Assembly: GCA_032191485.1 (NCBI GenBank)
Contig: JAVDOI010000008.1
Coordinates: 18,954,674 to 19,018,673 of the forward strand
DNA from: Leptoclinus maculatus
Taxonomy: Eukaryota; Chordata; Actinopteri; Perciformes; Stichaeidae
Reading direction: 5' to 3'
Length of the DNA: 64,000 nucleotides
Position numbers and translations under genes: made by a program. Positions 61,832 to 64,000 of this stretch are shown here, in pieces. The notes beneath the pieces were generated by a model. That model was not told the origin of the DNA, searched no databases, and was given only the letters and a program-made list of their open reading frames with translations. How positions within the stretch are numbered: position 1 is the first letter of the stretch; each line of letters starts with the position of its first letter.

Positions 61832-63104
61832 ATGGCGGCTGCTGCACGGTTCTTCGTCCGAGGTGCACACTCGAAACTTTCCATCTCTGGCGTTGGCACA
61901 GGCCCTCAGAGCTATTTTGCAGCCACCCTGCTGAAACTGTCGCCGGGCTCCAGCTCCCGTACAAAAACACAACGGAGACATGTCGCGCACTTTACCTTCC
62001 AGCCTGACCCCGAACCCACACAGTACGGTGAGTGGCTGGTTAGCCGGCTAACCTTAGCTACTATAACAGGAAATACTTGTGTAGCGCTGGAGGTTCTTCA
62101 CAGTTTAACTGTTAAAAGTCAAGTGACTCGCCAGCATTGAGAACTAGATGTGAAAGGGTTGTATTTGCGATATTTACTCAGCTGTCAAACCGGGAAAGAG
62201 ACACATCTGTCACGGTATGTGACCGATCTAACGCTGTGTGTAGACAGCGCTTCTCCCTGTTTCAAGATGTCAAGTTCTAGGTGAATGCGCATTTTGATTG
62301 TCCTCGTATGACCTGTGTGAGTTGCACTTTAGTCCATGATTGTCTCCAAACTAGCTGCGATGTCCCAAAAATCATCAGGTACAAACAGGTGTTCAAGGTG
62401 AGCTCAGAGGAACTTTCCCCCGGATCAATGTGAAAACATCCCTCTACTGTCAAACTCTTCACATGCATCATTCTGCACAGTGAAGCTCACACAAGCTCAA
62501 CTAACGACAAGCCAAACACAGCTTTCTGACTGCAGGGGAAGTATTCGTAACCAGGGTGCATGCTGCCCTTTGTAGCAATGATGGTCAGCTGTGGCTAACG
62601 TCACAGTCTGTCTTCAACCGATAATGCTGCCATTGCCTGGTAGAAGATTACTGCTGGCTTATTTAATAGGGCAATATACCAAGCACGTTTATTAACAAGG
62701 CTGGTGTAGTGACGTTATCACACGAGAGAGTGGTATATATATATACTCTCATAGTGTGAGTTCAGTCCAGTCGACCAGGATGTTGGCACTCAACACATTG
62801 TTACTGGACCCAGTCAAACAAGCTATTGGAATGTCATCTGTTCCTTTTCTATAACAAAGAATTGTTTCTTTTATTGTAGGCAGTTTGCCAAATGTCCTTA
62901 ATGTGGTTTCTTTCCTGCTATAACAGGTACGGTCACTTGCAGTTTGTGTCAAAACGGTGTCGTTTTTTTTTGTCAAATGCAAAATAACATGTAAAAACAT
63001 GTTTTCTCTTTCTTAAAACCTTTTAGGCCCCACCACGAAGATGAACATGTTCCAGTCGGTTACAAGTGCTTTGGACAACACTCTGGCCAGTGATCCGACA
63101 GCAG
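61832..63104 (+). CDS. bckdhb: Branched-chain alpha-keto acid dehydrogenase E1 subunit beta (5' part; continues past the window)
   Basis: Mitochondrial E1-beta subunit of the complex that decarboxylates the keto acids of leucine, isoleucine and valine. Two coding exons are visible: 61832-62027 (donor TACG/gtgagt) and 63027-63104 (acceptor ttttag/GCCC, donor AGCAG/gtagac). Exon 1 encodes an arginine-, serine- and alanine-rich mitochondrial presequence starting MAAAARFFVRG, then RRHVAHFTFQPDPEPTQYG. Exon 2 continues with KMNMFQSVTSALDNTLASDP. Both blocks are nearly the same in human BCKDHB (VAHFTFQPDPEP, KMNLFQSVTSALDN). About 91 of the roughly 390 residues are present. The rest, including the thiamine-diphosphate-binding region, lies beyond 64000. 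In human, BCKDHB follows TTK on 6q14.1, as here. Confidence 0.95.
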
Positions 63105-64000
63105 GTAGACATGTTATAGTGTTTATTAGATGGACATCTGTGAAGCGTTAACCCTTTTGATCGCTTTCTAAATCATTCTCTTAACCTTGTAAGACGAGAC
63201 AGGCGAGCCATGCAAAAATGTTGCACTACAATACGATGCTTCACATTTCAAGTATTTAAAGGTTAGAGATATCTAACAAAACATTGCACCTTTAAAATAC
63301 TTTATTGTCCTGCTAAATTCATCTGAATCTGTGTCACAATGGGATAACTTGTGGCCTATATCAACAGAAGAACTAATGCTAAACGTGTCACTAGGGGTCT
63401 GGAAGAGGAGATCGCACTACAAAGTGCCTTCAGCCCGTCAGCAGAGTGGAATATGAGTCCAGTTCACATCAGACAGCTACACACTTTATTTCAGCAGATT
63501 CTAAAGACCTATACAAGAAGGGGGACTTATCATATCATTAGACTATAATGGAATTTGATGTAACCGGTTGTGGGGTCGTCATGTTTTATTCAGGAAATGT
63601 TCAAATTCTTAAATTGCATTCTCATAGTAATGAGTCCTCGGTGTTACTCGAACCAACGGGCCTCATGCGAGAACCGCTCGTCAAACAGATCTGTGATTAA
63701 GTGGCTGCTGCGAGGGATTTAAGAGAAGTTGCTGCGTTCACTAATTTTCTCGTGTCTTTAATTTTCTTTTGGGTATATGAACATAATTAACGAGTGGGCG
63801 AGACTTGTCTTAATAGTCATGTGCAAATAGTCTGCTCTTATCCAAGCCTCAGTTTGTCACGAATGGATTGTATATTTTATAACTTTGAAGCAATTTTGCG
63901 ATAGAAAACACCACAATAATTACACTTCATGATTATGTTGACATTAAGCGGTTTGACTCTGCAGTTCTAATTATAATATAATTCACAATTGACTATTGAT
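63105..64000 (+). other. bckdhb: Start of bckdhb intron 2
   Basis: AT-rich DNA after the exon 2 donor. I looked for the next expected block (VIFGEDVAFGG) and did not find it, so the third exon lies outside the window. The open frame at 63351-63548 has no splice support. Confidence 0.7.

Overview
The window is nuclear DNA of a ray-finned fish, most likely a percomorph (perch-like) teleost. The genes are split into short exons with GT-AG introns. Their products are vertebrate-specific (GDF6, syntabulin, EBAG9, TTK/MPS1, BCKDHB). Dinucleotide microsatellites are abundant, and several interspersed repeats match families I know from percomorph genomes. There are no bacterial operons, tRNA or rRNA genes, or CRISPR arrays.

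Layout. (1) Positions 1-23.5 kb: no credible protein-coding gene. This is a gene-poor flank 3' of gdf6 with microsatellites, a decayed LINE reverse-transcriptase piece, a probable solo LTR and a hAT-like fragment. Parts of 14.3-14.8 kb and 18.2-22.4 kb are free of obvious repeats and are candidates for gdf6 regulatory DNA. (2) 23.5-30.5 kb, minus strand: gdf6, two coding exons (447 aa) with a long 3' UTR. (3) 30.5-37 kb: upstream DNA shared by the divergent gdf6 and sybu genes. (4) 37.1-44.5 kb, plus strand: sybu (syntabulin), seven coding exons, 673 aa. (5) 45.7-50.9 kb, minus strand: ebag9, six coding exons, 213 aa, convergent with sybu. (6) 51.5-59.7 kb, plus strand: ttk (MPS1 kinase), 24 coding exons, 1019 aa, divergent from ebag9 with under 1 kb between their starts. 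(7) 61.8 kb to the end, plus strand: the first two exons of bckdhb, which runs out of the window.

The genes do not form one pathway: a BMP-family morphogen, a kinesin adaptor for axonal vesicle transport, a Golgi/secretory membrane protein, a mitotic checkpoint kinase and a mitochondrial branched-chain keto acid dehydrogenase subunit. The order joins two blocks that are separate in human: GDF6/SYBU/EBAG9 (8q22-q23) and TTK/BCKDHB (6q14.1).

The most notable observation is that ttk carries two tandem copies of its N-terminal TPR kinetochore-targeting module. Each copy is encoded by a trio of exons of nearly identical size and phase (223/107/144 bp and 223/107/147 bp), whereas the human protein has one. 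This accounts for almost all of the extra length of the fish protein. Other points: an in-frame alternative donor in ttk, a histidine-rich insertion in the GDF6 prodomain, paired Pumilio-type sites in the gdf6 3' UTR, a CCAAT/CHR cell-cycle promoter at ttk, and a G20 tract just after the ebag9 stop codon. Exon boundaries were assigned by hand from splice signals, reading phase and recalled family similarity; expect errors of a base or two at some junctions.
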